Assembly (NCBI RefSeq): GCF_000499385.1
Contig: NW_013651687.1
Coordinates: 62,001 to 126,000, forward strand
Direction: 5' to 3'
DNA: 64,000 nucleotides
Source: Eimeria necatrix
Lineage: Eukaryota; Apicomplexa; Conoidasida; Eucoccidiorida; Eimeriidae
The translations under genes and the position numbers were made by a program. Of this stretch, positions 1 through 13,700 are shown in pieces; positions within the stretch are counted from its first letter, which is position 1, and every line of letters begins with the position of its first letter. The notes under the pieces are model-generated. The model saw only the letters and a program-made list of their open reading frames with translations. It was not told the origin of the DNA and searched no databases.

Positions 1-3000
1 AGCACCTGGTGCCGAACATTGAGGAACGCTGTGCTCGGAAATACATTGTGGTATCAATGTATAGATGAGTAGGCGAAACAGAAACAAGGCCCGGGTTTCA
101 ATTCAGGACATTAACACATGGTACATACCTTAGAATGACCTAAATGCACTGCCGACAGGTGTGAAGAGTCCAACAAGAAGATATCTCATATGTCCTTGAA
201 ATATTTGTGAGAATCCTCCTCTTGAATTCCTCCTGGCATTTGGGAAAGAAGAAGATTTGCTAAGGAGATGTGCAGCATGTTGAGAGAGATTCTGATCTGG
301 ATATCACATGGAAGAAATGATTTTCTGGCGAAGTAGGATATTTCACTGCAAAATCCGCAATATCGACTCAACTGTAGGGCTTTTACTTATACTGTTGGCG
401 GATGGAATGCTTTAATCATGCTTCGAACAGCTATTACAAGCGCGCATTTGACTGAGACGCCACGCGTTGCCAAGCGACTGCCAAGAAAACAGAGAGCAGA
501 TGCTTGTGCCTCGATTGAAGTATGTCGCGATGCTGGGCACTCCTTTGGCACATTTTTTAATTTGCAGCTTTGACATGGGAGCACCGTAACACACTGGCGG
601 TGCTGCTATCGCGGCGCTGCCGCAGCTAATTGTAGTATCTGTTTGTTGCATTAGCTTCGTATTAATGGAGAGGCTGTTGCTGCTGCAGGAACTTTCGCAC
701 CTCTGCCAGCACCAGCAGCAGCAGCAGCAGAAGAGAAGCTCCCCCTTGGTAGAATTTACGCTCGAATGACCCTCAAATCTTACCTTGAATATGAAGATAC
801 TTGAATATTACATGAAGTAACCTAGAGCCATCTCCATGGGCAACCCAGCTAATACCAGTTATTCGGACTAAGGCAGAGCTTCAGTTCCCTTGGTATACTG
901 CCTCGGTGTGCTCGGCAGTCCTTCCTCTACCACTATGTCGCAGAACAGCTTCGGCACCGGCTACAGCTTGACCATTTTCCAAATAAAACAATTTTTCATT
1001 TTTTTAGGTTCAGCTTTGGCTGCTTCAACTGATGTCTGGGATTTATTGCATGGAAGCACAGCACAACTGACATGACAAGCAGGGATCCGGTGTGGGTCAG
1101 ACATCGTTACACGGGGAGGCAGTTACTTGCAAGAATGTAGCCTTTTAGGGACTTTCTCAAGAAGTAGACAAGTCCCTGCAGAGCCCATGCCACAGCCATT
1201 ATTCGAAGCCGAGACCGCCGGCCAGCATGTTTCGTCGCTGCGGTGACGTGATGTAGAAGAATCTTAGGACGGTTTCTGATAGACGCGCAGGGGCAAACAC
1301 TCCCATCCGCCTGACACGCAGCAGGTGTTTGGTGGAGTCCACGGAACGGGAGACACGGCGGACTGTACCTAGAGATCTGAGGGACAGTTGATTCCACGCA
1401 CCTTAGTGAATAATGAGACCATGAGCTAAGCAGGCCAATATTAGAAGTATCAGTAAAAGTGTAGAGCTACCAAGGTCCCTCCAGGTGTGCGTCAGTGTGG
1501 CGAAGTGGGCTTTTATAGTGCGCAGCGCTGCAATGTAGTCCAGAAGTGGCCTTCAGGTTTACAGGATTCAGAATATATGGGAAAACGAAATATAAAGAAC
1601 CAAGAGCACCAACAGAGAGACTCATTTCTATGGAGAGGCCTGATGTGCGCTGTTTCTAGGCTCAAGGCGTAGGGTATGTAAGAGAAAGTGAAGCTGCGGT
1701 GCGCGAACGGCGGTGCAGTTTCATCTTTTCTTGTGCATGTTTCTGCCTTTTGCTCACGCAGCAAAGGAAAAAAATTTGGAGAGATGAAGTGCACCGCTTA
1801 GAATTTCGACCTGCAGTGATGATGTTTGGAATTTTTGGGCTATTTTACGATGCCTTCGGTGAGTAGTGATAGGTGTGAGCTTACGTAGCCCCAACAGGAA
1901 AGACACATGGAACCTACCCTGGGCTTAGCTCACTACAATTTGGGAGCCGTTCCGGAAAGCCTTCTCTAAACCCGAGTAGCATTCTCAGCCCAAAGACCTC
2001 TACCGGGATGCGCCATCTATGCACTTGCGGAACTCGCGTGTGGGAGCTGCTCATAACCAGATGCTCTCCAGAATAACCAGTGTTTTTAAACCAAATCAAG
2101 GAAGAAAGCAGGGATATCCTACTCCCCTAGGCTGGGTTTCTAACAGAGATCACACATGATTGCGGCAGAGGCGGCTACGCACCTCAACCCCATAATCGAA
2201 CGCTGCAGGGCCTACTGCAAATCCAGTTCTACATTGCTAATAGGGGAGCCACTACGCGAGGCTCAGGCCAGCATGACACACTTACCGAATATACTACATG
2301 AACCTAACACCACACGGCATACCACCTACTCAAAGGTTACTTGAAATGGACCCTACAGCCCATCTTCATGCTATCAACTGCTGTCCCAATCATGGCGCAA
2401 GCTACAGCAACAGCTAGGGACGGCGTTCGTCCCCGCTCACATCCACCGCGTTCGATATTATTGTCTGCTACCAAGTCAGTAAGGTCGCGTCAGCATTCAA
2501 TGTACTTCATTGTCACTAGTCAGCGAAACCTAAGGAGAGGATCCTGCAGTGTGAGCGCTCAGTCCCGCCATTCCCTTTTATAATGACTCTGTGACGCACA
2601 AAAGCGAGGGGCCACTTAGTGTGTCAGTGCATTGTAGGCGCATGCTTGGATGCTCGATACTCCCGCTTTCACTCATACTCTCTACAGGCCACTAGTTAGC
2701 CTCACCTGCTTCATTTTTAGGTGATTCTTTGTTTTCAGTGCGCCCGGCAATAGCGGCTACGCGTAACATACCTCCCTGGTGAAGGAGCAGAGGCAGCCAA
2801 ATAGTGGCTGGGGCTTGGGGCCGTGGGGTGACAGCCAAATAGCTTTTTTCATCTTTCTACAGCGACTCGTCTTCGCTTTGTAAGTTTCGAAGCCTGTCGA
2901 AGCCTCATAGCAGAAAACGGTTCCTTCTCATTGCCACAGTACTTTCCGTCACGTCTGCATTGGCTTGCCCGTAGGGCAGGCGACGCTGTGCACATGAACC

Positions 3001-3558
3001 ACCAACGTTTTTTTCCTTCAATTCGTTCTCTGCATTCATCGTTTCACTCTATTCTGGCACAGGTGTTTCTCTAGATAGCACACACGCAGGAACCCTGCAG
3101 GTACAGGGGTCTTTCACAGTCAGCGTCGCTGGTCAGCCGGCAACAAAGAGGATATTAACGGAGACGAGTGAGTGACCTCACACAGCTGGCATCACAGCTT
3201 GACGGTGCGCAAATACACTTCACAGGAAAGCCGAGGGGGCTGTGTTTGCAATCTGGGCTCGAAACTGTTCAGGAGTGTGCATCAAACTTCCCCGGCAGCG
3301 TGATCCCGCCGTTGTTAGCAGCATCGAGCCTAAACAGCTCAACAACGCTGCCTTCAGGCAGCCAGGGGGGACACCAAGAGAGGTCATTTGTCCACAGATA
3401 CTCCAGGGATTCCTGTGCGAGAGGCCGTGCGAACGAGTGGCAAACTTTTCTCCTCAACCGGGCAACTCCCCACTTTGCTGCGTTGCCGAGCATAGGAAAG
3501 TCATCGGGTGCAGCAGCAGCGTCAGAGAACAGGTGTCGTGCGCTCCTGTTTCGTGAAG
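1..3558. other. Intergenic or unassigned region
   Basis: No open frame here resembles a known protein, and none shows a convincing chain of exons with matching splice phase. Short frames occur on both strands but they are what chance would give. The last few hundred bases before 3559 are probably the promoter and 5' UTR of the MA3-domain gene; a 133-codon frame at 3168-3566 overlaps that start out of frame. A CAG run lies at 712-731. The region may hold the end of a neighbouring gene that I cannot identify. Confidence 0.5.
712..731 (+). repeat. CAG trinucleotide run
   Basis: A short uninterrupted series of about seven CAG units preceded by an imperfect CAGCAC unit. It is not in a supported exon. 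CAG runs are a hallmark of Eimeria-type genomes, where they usually code for Gln, Ala or Ser tracts; here it appears to be non-coding. Confidence 0.8.
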
Positions 3559-6500
3559 ATGGCTGATAAGCTGCTGAACCGCAAAGGCGACTTAATTCGC
3601 GACCAGCTCGAGTGCAATCCTGTTCCCATGGATTCAAACGACCCCATGTATGATAGCGAGACAGAAGTAAGCGAAATATCAGCTTTTAAATGAAAACTGT
3701 GAATGGATGAGCTTTTGTGTAGAGAGTAGATTTGGGGGGCAAAGGTCACGAGCTAGGGCCTTTCATCTCAGTAATACACCCGTTAGGAGAGTGTTGATGA
3801 TGAGCCTGGCATGCATCACAGGATGACAACTGCTTTTACCAAGTGATCGAAGTGGGGGCATGCGACTATCGGTCCACGATTAACAACCAGAGCTGCTTTT
3901 CTGTTTCACGCGAACCTGGAGCTCTTGTGCGCCCCCCCAAGACCGCAGAGGAGTTTCGCGCTGCCGTCGATGAAACGCTCAAGGGTAGGGACGAAGAGGC
4001 ACTTTCCTTGCCGGCGTAGCGAGAGCTTTGACGTACACTTTCGCAGCACATTTTGCACTTCATGTGCCTTCCACGCTGTGGCAGTGTTGGGGGTTGAGTT
4101 CAGTGCTCAGTCAAATTAATAGATGCATGGGCTTTTCTGTGCATAAGGCAAGCCGGCTGTTTTGCACGTGCAGCTTTCTTCGCGTCCGCGGACTCGGTTG
4201 ACTTGGCCGCCCGTCTTCAAGCGCTGGATTGTCGATGCTACCACGATGCATTCGTAGTGTACGCTGTCCGCGCCTCCCTAGACAGAAGCACAGAAGATCA
4301 AAGGCGGATGAGCGCAGAGTTTGCACTTCTTGCCGACAAGGGTCTTCTCACAAGGCAACAGCTGTGCAGAGCTTTTGAGAAACTGGTGCAAAGCTCGGAT
4401 GACATTGAGTTGGTAGGCTACAACTGGATGCCGGCGGGTCTGGCACATTGCGTGTTTGCAAGTATCTGATCGTTTTAATGTTGCTATTTACATATTGGAG
4501 CAGATGTTCGTATGAACCTGTAAAGATTGCATGTAGGCGTGATAGAGTCGTCGATATTTCTGTGTAGGACGCACGTGCTGCTACAAGCCGTTAAGTTCTA
4601 GCCGCATTTGTGGTGAATGTTGGTGCAGGACGTGCCAGATGTCGCTAGCCGATTATTTGCTTTCATAGAGTGTGCCTCACTCGACAACTGCATCGGGGCT
4701 GATGTTCTGAGTCGTTTGCCGACCGCGTTCGTTTCGAAGCTCGACCCTGCAGTTGTTGCAAGCAACATTGTTGTCCAGGCAGCAGTCCGCCAGTACGTCT
4801 CTCTTTTGAGTGCGGAAGCGTAGACTTTTGGTCTGGGGTTTGCGGGTAAAGGCAAGTTCTCATTTACTGGGAAATATCCAACGGCATGTTCATTTGAACT
4901 TTGTGCGGGGTTGACTCTTTTAGAATGCAGGAGTTTAAAGCAGCCCTCGCGGAGTTCTTGGAGGACGTCTTTGAAAGCGAAGGCGTACAGGAAGCAGAGC
5001 TCTTCCTGCAGGCACAGGACAAGCCACTTTGCCAACACGAGTTTGTGTCAAAGCTCGTTGTGGCATCTTACTCAAGAGGTTCCAGGTACGAAGCCTTGAT
5101 GCACGAGTGCAGGACCTAAGTGGTGACGCTTGCTTTTTCTGGCTGCAAAACAGGGCACGTAGGAACTTGCAGTGAGCACGTTGTGCTTCATATGTTGCAG
5201 CAGAACCGGAATTGCGTTGTGCGTGAGCTGATGCCACTTGCCTCTCACTCCAGCCCGCATTGTTCATGAGTACTTTATGCAGAAGACTGCGTATAAATAA
5301 CAGGTGCACAGCAGTGATATATCTCAATCTCGTTTAAAGTTCGGCTCACCACTGGGGTCGGTAGCCATGCGTGTGCTTGTGCGTGATCTACTTCCAGGGA
5401 CCGGGAACTTGCCAGTAATATTCTTGACCGACTTTATGGGAAGACGCTAAAACCAGATGACTTGCAGGTTGGATTCTCTCGGCTTGTAGGGGCAGTTGAT
5501 GACCTTGCTCTGGACGTGCCCCAGGCACACGATTTCCTGACGAAAAGCTTGGTAAGAGATTCACCTTTTGTCCTTTTGAAGGCGTGTGACTTTGCATTTC
5601 TACCAGCTCTCTGTTATTTAGACTAGCGGATGGAATGAGCATATACTCAGCATCTTAGTAAATCCACCACAGCCACAGCAGTTTCATCCTACAGCTATGC
5701 ATTATTACACGGCTATCTGATTCGTTTGTAGCCATTGTGGATGACTCAGCATATTCTTTCTTGCTAATGTGGAGAAGGCTGGCGGATTTACTGCAGGCTC
5801 GGGCTGTAGTGGACGAGCTTTTGCCCCCGGCCTTTTTGGGGGATCGGTATAGGCTACACTTTGGAGGGATTGGAGGGATGCAAGTCCTCAAAAAGGCACA
5901 GAAGTGGCTGTGTGAGCAACCAGGAAAGGCTGCAAGCGAACGTTTTAGAAAGGTATGCGTTGGGACTTCCGCAGGTGGTGGACGTTGCCTTGCTGTACTT
6001 AGTTCTTGAGTAAGCTGGAGCACTTTTTGAGGGTAATTCAGCGGCAGACGCATGATTGTCCCCCCGAGTGGATTCGGCGCTTTTCTCAGCATTATTGCTA
6101 GTGTCCGGATTGCGCCGTGGTGTGAGTACAAACGCAGATCTGGACAGGAACGGACCCGACGATGCGGGAAGCACGTATCTTCAAGCATGAACTTAAAGCT
6201 TGCATACGCAAGTACCTTGATACCCTCGACGCAGCCGAAGCGGCGAAGGCAATTATAGACATGAATCTGGCTCCTGACCAGGTGAGCAATGGAATGAAGG
6301 CAACAGTTCGTGTACACTTCGTATGTCCGTTAATATGCGAAGTATCTTATTGGAGCTTCGGATTTGCAGCTCACTTATATGCTGCTCTCGCTGCGCTTGC
6401 CTTGTCGGTGCCAAAGGATTCCGAGGTAGTACGCAAAGCCTACATCTTCTCTATGGAGCGATCGAAGGATCCAGAACAGGCAGCAAAAGCTGTCGTAGGA

Positions 6501-6832
6501 CTTCTTGAGCAACTGCGTGCTCTAGGAGAACTTGATCAGGAATGCATTATCCAGGGCTTGGCGCAGATTAAAGATCTTCTCCCCGATGTACGTCATTGCT
6601 CCTTCCCAGTGGTTACAAATGGTCCTGCGACTCCATAACCCCATAATACACATTAAATTGATGCATTGGACGTACAAGGGTACTGGTGTTTTGTTTTGCT
6701 TGCCCATAGATTGAGTTGGACGTACCCAACGCCCAGCAAAAGATATGCTACATGGTTGCGGCCTCGCGAAACAAGGGGCTTCTGCCTGCTGATTATGTAT
6801 TTGCCGAAGAAGCAGTTGAAGACGGACAGTAA
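3559..6832 (+). CDS. Tandem MA3-domain protein (PDCD4/MRF-like)
   Basis: Ten exons join in phase: 3559-3666, 3822-3984, 4174-4412, 4629-4819, 4924-5085, 5398-5551, 5797-5952, 6138-6281, 6417-6587 and 6710-6832. They give 536 residues. The N-terminus has the NDPMYDSE signature found in plant and animal PDCD4-type proteins. Three MA3 repeats follow (exons 2-4, 5-7 and 8-10), with typical features such as DDIELDVPD, DDLALDVPQA, ARAVVDELLPPAF and IELDVPNAQ. MA3 domains bind the helicase eIF4A, so the protein probably controls cap-dependent translation in the cytoplasm. Animal PDCD4 has two MA3 domains and plant MRF proteins have four, so three is intermediate. The start ATG is followed directly by the conserved N-terminal motif. 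The acceptor of exon 9 is the least certain junction. The family assignment is firm; the exact orthologue is not. Confidence 0.93.
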
Positions 6833-7701
6833 GCCAGCACGCCAGTGCTTCCATTGCATTCGCGCCACACTGGCGCGTACTGAGCAGGGAGACGACTACG
6901 ACTGGCAGGTGGCGAGGCTCGCACCTTCAGTTGTAGCCTAATGGAGAGCGAAGGTTAGTCTCCTTCGTCAGCTGACCGTTTGATAACGTAGTTCCTGCTG
7001 CAGGGCAACGCAGGCGCAAAGCTGGCTTGACCTGGCCCTGGCAGTCATGTGGCATCTTGCATTGTGTGCTGGCGCATGTGCCAGTGCTACACCGTGGCAT
7101 TCCTTCCCCTCAGCACCACTGCATCTGCATGTGTTAAGAGTAGGGGTCAGGAAGACGATGGCAGTGAGTATCAATAAAGTCGACTCTGGCCCTACGCACG
7201 TAACAAGCGGCTGTAGTGGACCCAACAGCGCATTACTTTCTAACCTCTTTCTAACGCCGCTCCCCGCAGTAGCGAGCGACGGTAAACGTCGACATCTGCA
7301 CATTTCTTTAGAAGTGTGCGTGACGCTGTGAATGTTAGCATGCTCGATATCCGGAAGCTGCCTGAACCAGTGTGCGTACAAGATACAACTAGGTAGGGTA
7401 CAACTTAGTAGCACTTAGACAGATCACTGGTTCGCTGGCGTCCTAGTGGAATGATGCACAGGGCCACCGTACGCAGTAGAAGCTTTTTGTCCATATGGCA
7501 GTGAGGAAGCCAATGGAATGAAAAGGAAGCGTGCTCGAGCGCGTCTTCTAACGCTGCCACGTTGCAGTCAGGGGCAACGCGACCTTGCGGTCCAGGCGAT
7601 CACAACGATGCGTTGTAGGGTGAGCAGTATTCTGCTGGAAAGCTACGACTCTGGCGGCTGCAGTGTGAAATAAGCTTTGCGCAAGCTTGTGCAGAGTGAC
7701 G
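6833..7701. other. Convergent intergenic region
   Basis: This stretch lies between the stop of the MA3 gene (+) and the stop of the PARP gene (-). It should hold both 3' UTRs. I see no supported coding exon; the frames on both strands lack family resemblance. Confidence 0.6.
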
Positions 7702-10700
7702 CTACTGAGCAGGCTGTCGGTGACACTCAGCACACTGACAGTGTGCGGCATGCGAATACGTTATGATGAACTCCGGCAATGCCTGTGCCCTTTCGAACAC
7801 CACGAACTCGACACCGTCCACAACGCCCCCACGTGTACGGCACTCCGCCATCACTGCAAAATATTGAAGAAGCAGCACGCCACTCGTTGGGGAACGCCCT
7901 TGCAACACTCTTTTCGTTTGTAAACACCGCATATGAACTTTAGAAGTGGCAAAGAATCACTTTGACAAGTTTCGGCTCCTGGCTTATCTGTACGTAGACG
8001 CCTGCACTAAATGATTCATCATGCGCATACGCATGCTGGGCATGCATGCGCCTTACCTGAGTCATAGGCTAGCTTTGCCGATGCAGTGGTCGGCTTGTTG
8101 GGCGGCATGCGTGCATCTGGCATAGGAGAAACAGCCTTGTACACTTCGCCTAGACAAACGCGCGCGAGAAGAAGACATCGCATAATCGGTGGAGTGGCTG
8201 CCGGATTTAGGCATAAAGGAGCTCCTTGCACGCCGCTTTGCTGGGTTTTAGCGCTTGTCGGGTCCGTCTGCTGCGAACTTGTCGGACACGAACTGGAATT
8301 CGTCTGCTTGCTCAGTGTTTGGCCAGGAAGAGAAACGTCCTTTGATCGAGTTAAATTAGCTCCGCTCCCCTGTCTTGCAAATTTTGCACATACTGCTCTG
8401 AAACGCCCTTTTTCCTTATCTTTCTTCTGAGGTGCGTCTGGTGTGCAGGAGACTCCAGAAGCAACAAAACTGGTTGGTGTAGTCCTGGCATTTCCCTTAC
8501 CATTAGCCGCCCCACTGCTCCTGCGAAATCTAATACCGCCACAACTTCTGTTCGTGTTCTGGCACGCGAGCCCATGTAAGTTCCCTCCGCCTCCGCCCCC
8601 CATGCGGGCGGCAGTGCTACAGAGTGAAGCGCACCCACTGGGCACTCCTACTGGTGGCGGCTGTGCCAACCGAGTTGGCAGGGATACGTGAAACGTAACA
8701 GCCGAAAGTGGTGCAGGTCCAACTGCTTTAACCGAGATGTCGTTAGGGCGCGTATACAGGTCAGCTTTGCTCGCATGCGGAGAAAAATATGTGCCAATGC
8801 CAAACAACCTTCCTGAAAAAAAGTAAAAAATGCAGTACAACGCCTTGCTTCAAAAATTTCAGGCTAAATACATCTTCATTCTCCATGATGCGGCCACATT
8901 TATTAAGGTAGCTTTTAGGTTACCTCCGTTCTCGCCTCCTCTGCGGAAATCAAACCCCGTTAATGCTATCAATCCTGCACGTTCTTCAGTGCATCCATGG
9001 AAAAGGAAATATTCGTTCAAATAAGCCTGGGACACATATTTTTGAGGAAATTCATATATTCTTTCTCGTTCTAGATACAACAGCTGTTCATTTCATCCAA
9101 AAGCTCCCAAGTTTGTGTGGTTTATTAGCGCCTGATTGACTTGTCTGAAGATTTTATGTATTGTTTGCCCCTGACTGAATTGCTGTATATTGGTAGCATA
9201 GCATTCAAAAGCACACAAGCTCAGGAATTAGATGAACTCTGGTTGCTTACCTGAGTCGGATGTACTTGAGGCTTAAGTATAGGGTTGGGGAGAGCCTCAT
9301 CAAGACTGCAACCGCTATTTGTGTTCATCAACAAAAGCATGCTTCTTTCGTGTAGGTAACGCCGGACCAAAATGCCATTGCAGATCCGCTCCACTTTGTG
9401 GATCTGCAGCACCAGCACCACTAACACCCCAACAGAGGGGTGACTCGCGTAACAAAATGTCCTTTCTTGTGAGTGCCTGAGCCTCCTCCCGGTCAAACCC
9501 ACCACGAAAATGGGAGGCTGGTGGAAGGAGAAGCTATTAAAACGACTGAGATTGCCTAGTGCAAGTTTCCCATCCTTTACAGCCAGATACGGTTTGTACG
9601 ATTGAAGTAAGCTATGCTGCTTAGCCCTTCCGGCAAGCCCCGATGTATTGTTTATAGGGGGGAGAAAACTGCCGACTGGGGGGCGATAAACAGTGTGCGG
9701 TGGAACGGATTCCCTGTGCTCCGCAAGCGAAGAATATACCTGTGAAATGGGACACAAACCATTTACCCGCTCCCGCGCACAAACTACAAATCCGTACGAT
9801 CGTGATCTGGTACAGCGATTTCCAGCAGGTATTGGCTCGAGCAACAGAATTCTGCAACTGTATGAAGCAGTATCCAGACACCCACACCGGTGAAGTTAAA
9901 AAGATTGTCCCCTCCCCAGAGCTTACCGCCGCGACGCAAAACTGGTAAAGTGCATCTGACGGAGAAAGAACCTTTCTGGCAGTTCCGTAATTCTTAAGTG
10001 CTCCTGTCCCAAGTTCTGGTGGCGACATGAAATGTAAAAGGTGTGAATGCGGATGAATTGAATAATTGGGCACGTTTGCTACGCTTGTCCTCAAGCTGTG
10101 TTTAGTAAACGAGCTGCTGAAATCCCAACGTGTTGCTCCAACAGAGCTTCGTCTGTGTATACTCTGGCTTCTCTCACAACAAGGTGAAGTCGAATCATTT
10201 TTGCTCCCTTCCGACGGCATGCTGCAGCTTCTGACAAGCTTATCATCATTCTCTACATTGTTTGGCTGGCCTCGGGCAAGCTCAAACATAACTCCATCCA
10301 CATTTAAACAATGAGGGCAGCTCAACGGCTGCAGTGGCAAGTCGCCCGGTAAAGCTGAAGCAGCCTGCAAGAAAACATAACCAGCCACCTTTTGACTATG
10401 TCACGCTGAGAATTACGAAACAGTCCCCTTACCCATTAAACTGGACCGACAACTGCCCGTCCGAAGCAGCAGCTACACTTCCGCGCGGTGCAGTGGGACG
10501 ATACCTTAATTAGGGAAAAAAGTGTGTCCCAAGGGCATGCTGATTTCTTGAAATCTCTAGCATTATTACCGCAAGTATCAATGCAGTTACGCATGGTTTC
10601 TATGTCTTCTTCAAAAATGCATCTCCCTCTGTGGCAGCGTCCGACACTACAATCATTACCCCGCGTTCCCGCGTGCACATTGACCAAGCCAACTCCAGAA

Positions 10701-13700
10701 CCGATTGATACGAAGGTGTTACTTCTGTCCTCTTCCCCTAAACGAGTTCCAGGGTTTGGCAACGCTGAGCCCAAAGAGCTTAGAGACTCCATCACTGGAG
10801 ACTCTGCTAACAGCAAATCCTTGACTTTCAACTGACTAGGTGGAGAAGATAGAGCCGGCATTGCGTCGCACTGATGTGATTTATCCCCGCTGGGCCGCGC
10901 TTCACGGCCACTCTCCAGGTTATTTTCTGGTGAGTCCTCGGTTACTTCGTTCACACAAAAGGCAGTATCTCTTGGAGAGGCGAAGCAACGATCTCCATGT
11001 CGTTGACTAGTTCTGCTACAAACCGACGGTGGTTGATTGGACCTGAATGTTACTCGGTTCCCTTGGTCTCGTTGAAAGCTGAAGCCTCTGCAGTAACAAC
11101 AGGAGCACGGCCTTATAGCCGACTCCACGAGGTCCGTGTCGACTACTTCCATCAAAGCAGAGGCGGCGATAGCGGACTGAGCTACAGTTGCTGCAACCCA
11201 AGAGGCCGCTGCTGTGCGGACACGACTGTCACTGTTGCACAGCGCGGGCAGGAGAACGACGACAGCCATAATATGCCGCAAAAATGTCTCTACACGCCGA
11301 TCTACTGTACGAGTGGCGAAGAGAAGTCCTGTCTCCCCAGAGCTTTTTCTCCGCTCATTTATCCATCCATCAATGAGCCTTCAGCAAAGACGGAAATATA
11401 AAAAACGCAGAGCAAAAGTCCAACCAAAAAGCGTCCCCTAAGCGACTTGCTCTCAACTAGCCACCGTGCATGAAGGCACGCTGGCGCACCGAAAATAGAA
11501 TTTCGCCCAGTGCAGTACTGCCCCGATAGAGGAAAAAAACCAAGTTGGCCTACCTCAGGCGCACGAGACCCTCTGCATTGATTTTCCTTTCATAGACTTC
11601 GACCAAAGTGGCTGGTGGCAGCGTGCGACGAACCTGACCTTCTATTTCAAGTGCGGGCCTCACGTTAACCAGGTAACCATCGGCTGCACAGAATTACAAG
11701 CCCCTCCATCCGTGAGCAACAGAGTAAGGCAAGACGACCATTGCATGGTCAAGACTACCCTGAAAGTTACTAGCAGAAACCTTTCCCACAACGCCAACAA
11801 GAGCTCACCTACAATTTCGTAGAGGACAGGCCGATCATATATAGTCTCACACTCGTCTACTCGCTCTATGAGCCGGTCAAGAGTCACCCAACCCTTGTCC
11901 GTGCATACACGCAGGTGCACTCGCCTGTTGCGGGTGAAGTAGCACAGATTTCGCTTTGACTTTTTTCCGCACAAGCGGGTAGTAGGTACTGCATGCAAGA
12001 GATCACTTTCACCCGCTCCAAACGTGCCCAAGCCCGCGATGATGCAGTCATTACCCGCTCCCGGTCGGCCACATGACGGAACACAGCACACCAGGCACGC
12101 GTCAAGAACAGGAAAAACTTGCCTACGCAAGAGGCGTCCAACTATGCGGGATCCCAAGTGAGGAGTTGCGCTGCAGCACCAAGCAGCGCGATACTTTCCA
12201 GAACACGTAGCATATGCTCAGGACATATCTCGACTGAAAAACTGACACAAATGTGCTTCTGTCAACAAAAACCCGGCTGTCCTGCACATAACCATGATGA
12301 AAGCAACAGGTGCACGGCAAATACGCGTGTCAGCTCACCTTATTGGTACAGCACGGGTACCTACAACACGGAAAAGCATGAAAGAATGCTCCAGTGGACT
12401 GAGACCACCACTGCGTATGCTGTTCCTTGTAACTATTCGGCTTGAATCAAAACGCGTGTCTTCTGTCCTCGTAGTGCAAAAATTGCTTCTTTCAAAGCTG
12501 CTGCCTGCGTTCGGGAAGTGGCGTGTGGTTGCCTTTTGTAAAGCTGCTTCAAATTTTTGCATGGCGGTAGCCGAAGTCAATTTGTTCAGACTACTATAGC
12601 TTGCGCGTTCTTCTGCTAGCATTAAACACTCGTGGAAGCTGAGAAACCGAGTGGCACGGCAGGCATAGACAGTGCCCCAGCCAGTCGACGGACTCTCCTC
12701 CAGTTCAGATGATCCATCCGTTATTGCTCCTCCATCTATCGTTGGATGGATGTCTTCAGGAAAAGAACCACACTTAGTACGATAATGAAAAGAGTTGAGG
12801 TCCCCCGCTTGCTGCCGAGTTGTAGTGGAGACAGAAGTTTTTCCGGTAGTCGAGCCGCGTTGACTAAGCTTAGCAGCAACGGCCTCTTCATGTGTGGTCT
12901 TCCACCCTGTCACGCGAGGAGGCTGCGGTAAGCGGATCATCTGCAAGGACGCTCCTGTTACCCAGCCCTCAGCCGTCTTCAGACGCAGTAGGTAAGACAT
13001 TTGTGCGATATGCGCTCTCACGTCGAGTACCTACAGTAAAGCACCAGGGAGTAGCAATATGTGGAAATAAATGCCAGCACGTAAGTATCGGTGGCCTCTC
13101 GAAAAACCAATTGGTGCCTTTCAAAGGATTTGAAACTAACGAATTTTGTTTGTGACGACAGGCAGTAGCAGCTGTTGTTCTTCCAGAGTCATGTAAGTTG
13201 GCTTCCAGGATCACAGAGCTCCTTGGCTGCAGGAGATAACGGTGAGCCAACATACCTTAAAACACGTTCCGGGAAACACATATCCCAAAACGTCGGCGCT
13301 GGGCTCTAAGGTGGGCTCAACAGGCAGCGGAGCTGGAGAGCAGCAAATGTACATCAAGCCAAGTGCCTGAGGAGCCCGTCAAAAAGCACAGGTTTATCGA
13401 ACAGACGCTGGACATCATCACCACCTGCACAATTCCAGCTCCATACCAGACGTTACACGCCCAATACAAGGTGCCTCCTGAGCAATTCAAAAGGGAGTTT
13501 TCTGAGGCAACAAGAAAATATCTGCACACCTCGTCAGGCGACGGGTGGTGGATCAACGCGGCAACGACATCTTCCTCCATTACATCCAGACATTTTGCAT
13601 ATGCCATACATAAAGGGCCTCCCTTTCGTGAGTAGGTCGAAACCTGCCATGGGCGAGCTGCGAATTCCGCTTGTTCTTCACAGCGCTCCACACACCGTGC

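Noticed and set aside
3168..3566. 133-codon plus-strand frame just before the MA3 gene
   Set aside because: It overlaps the MA3 start in another frame, resembles no family, and the in-phase MA3 model starts cleanly at 3559.
13363..13635. Plus-strand frame of 90 codons with protein-like composition
   Set aside because: It lies opposite a longer minus-strand frame (to 14087) that carries a good start motif. No plus-strand exon chain could be built around it, though this is not certain.
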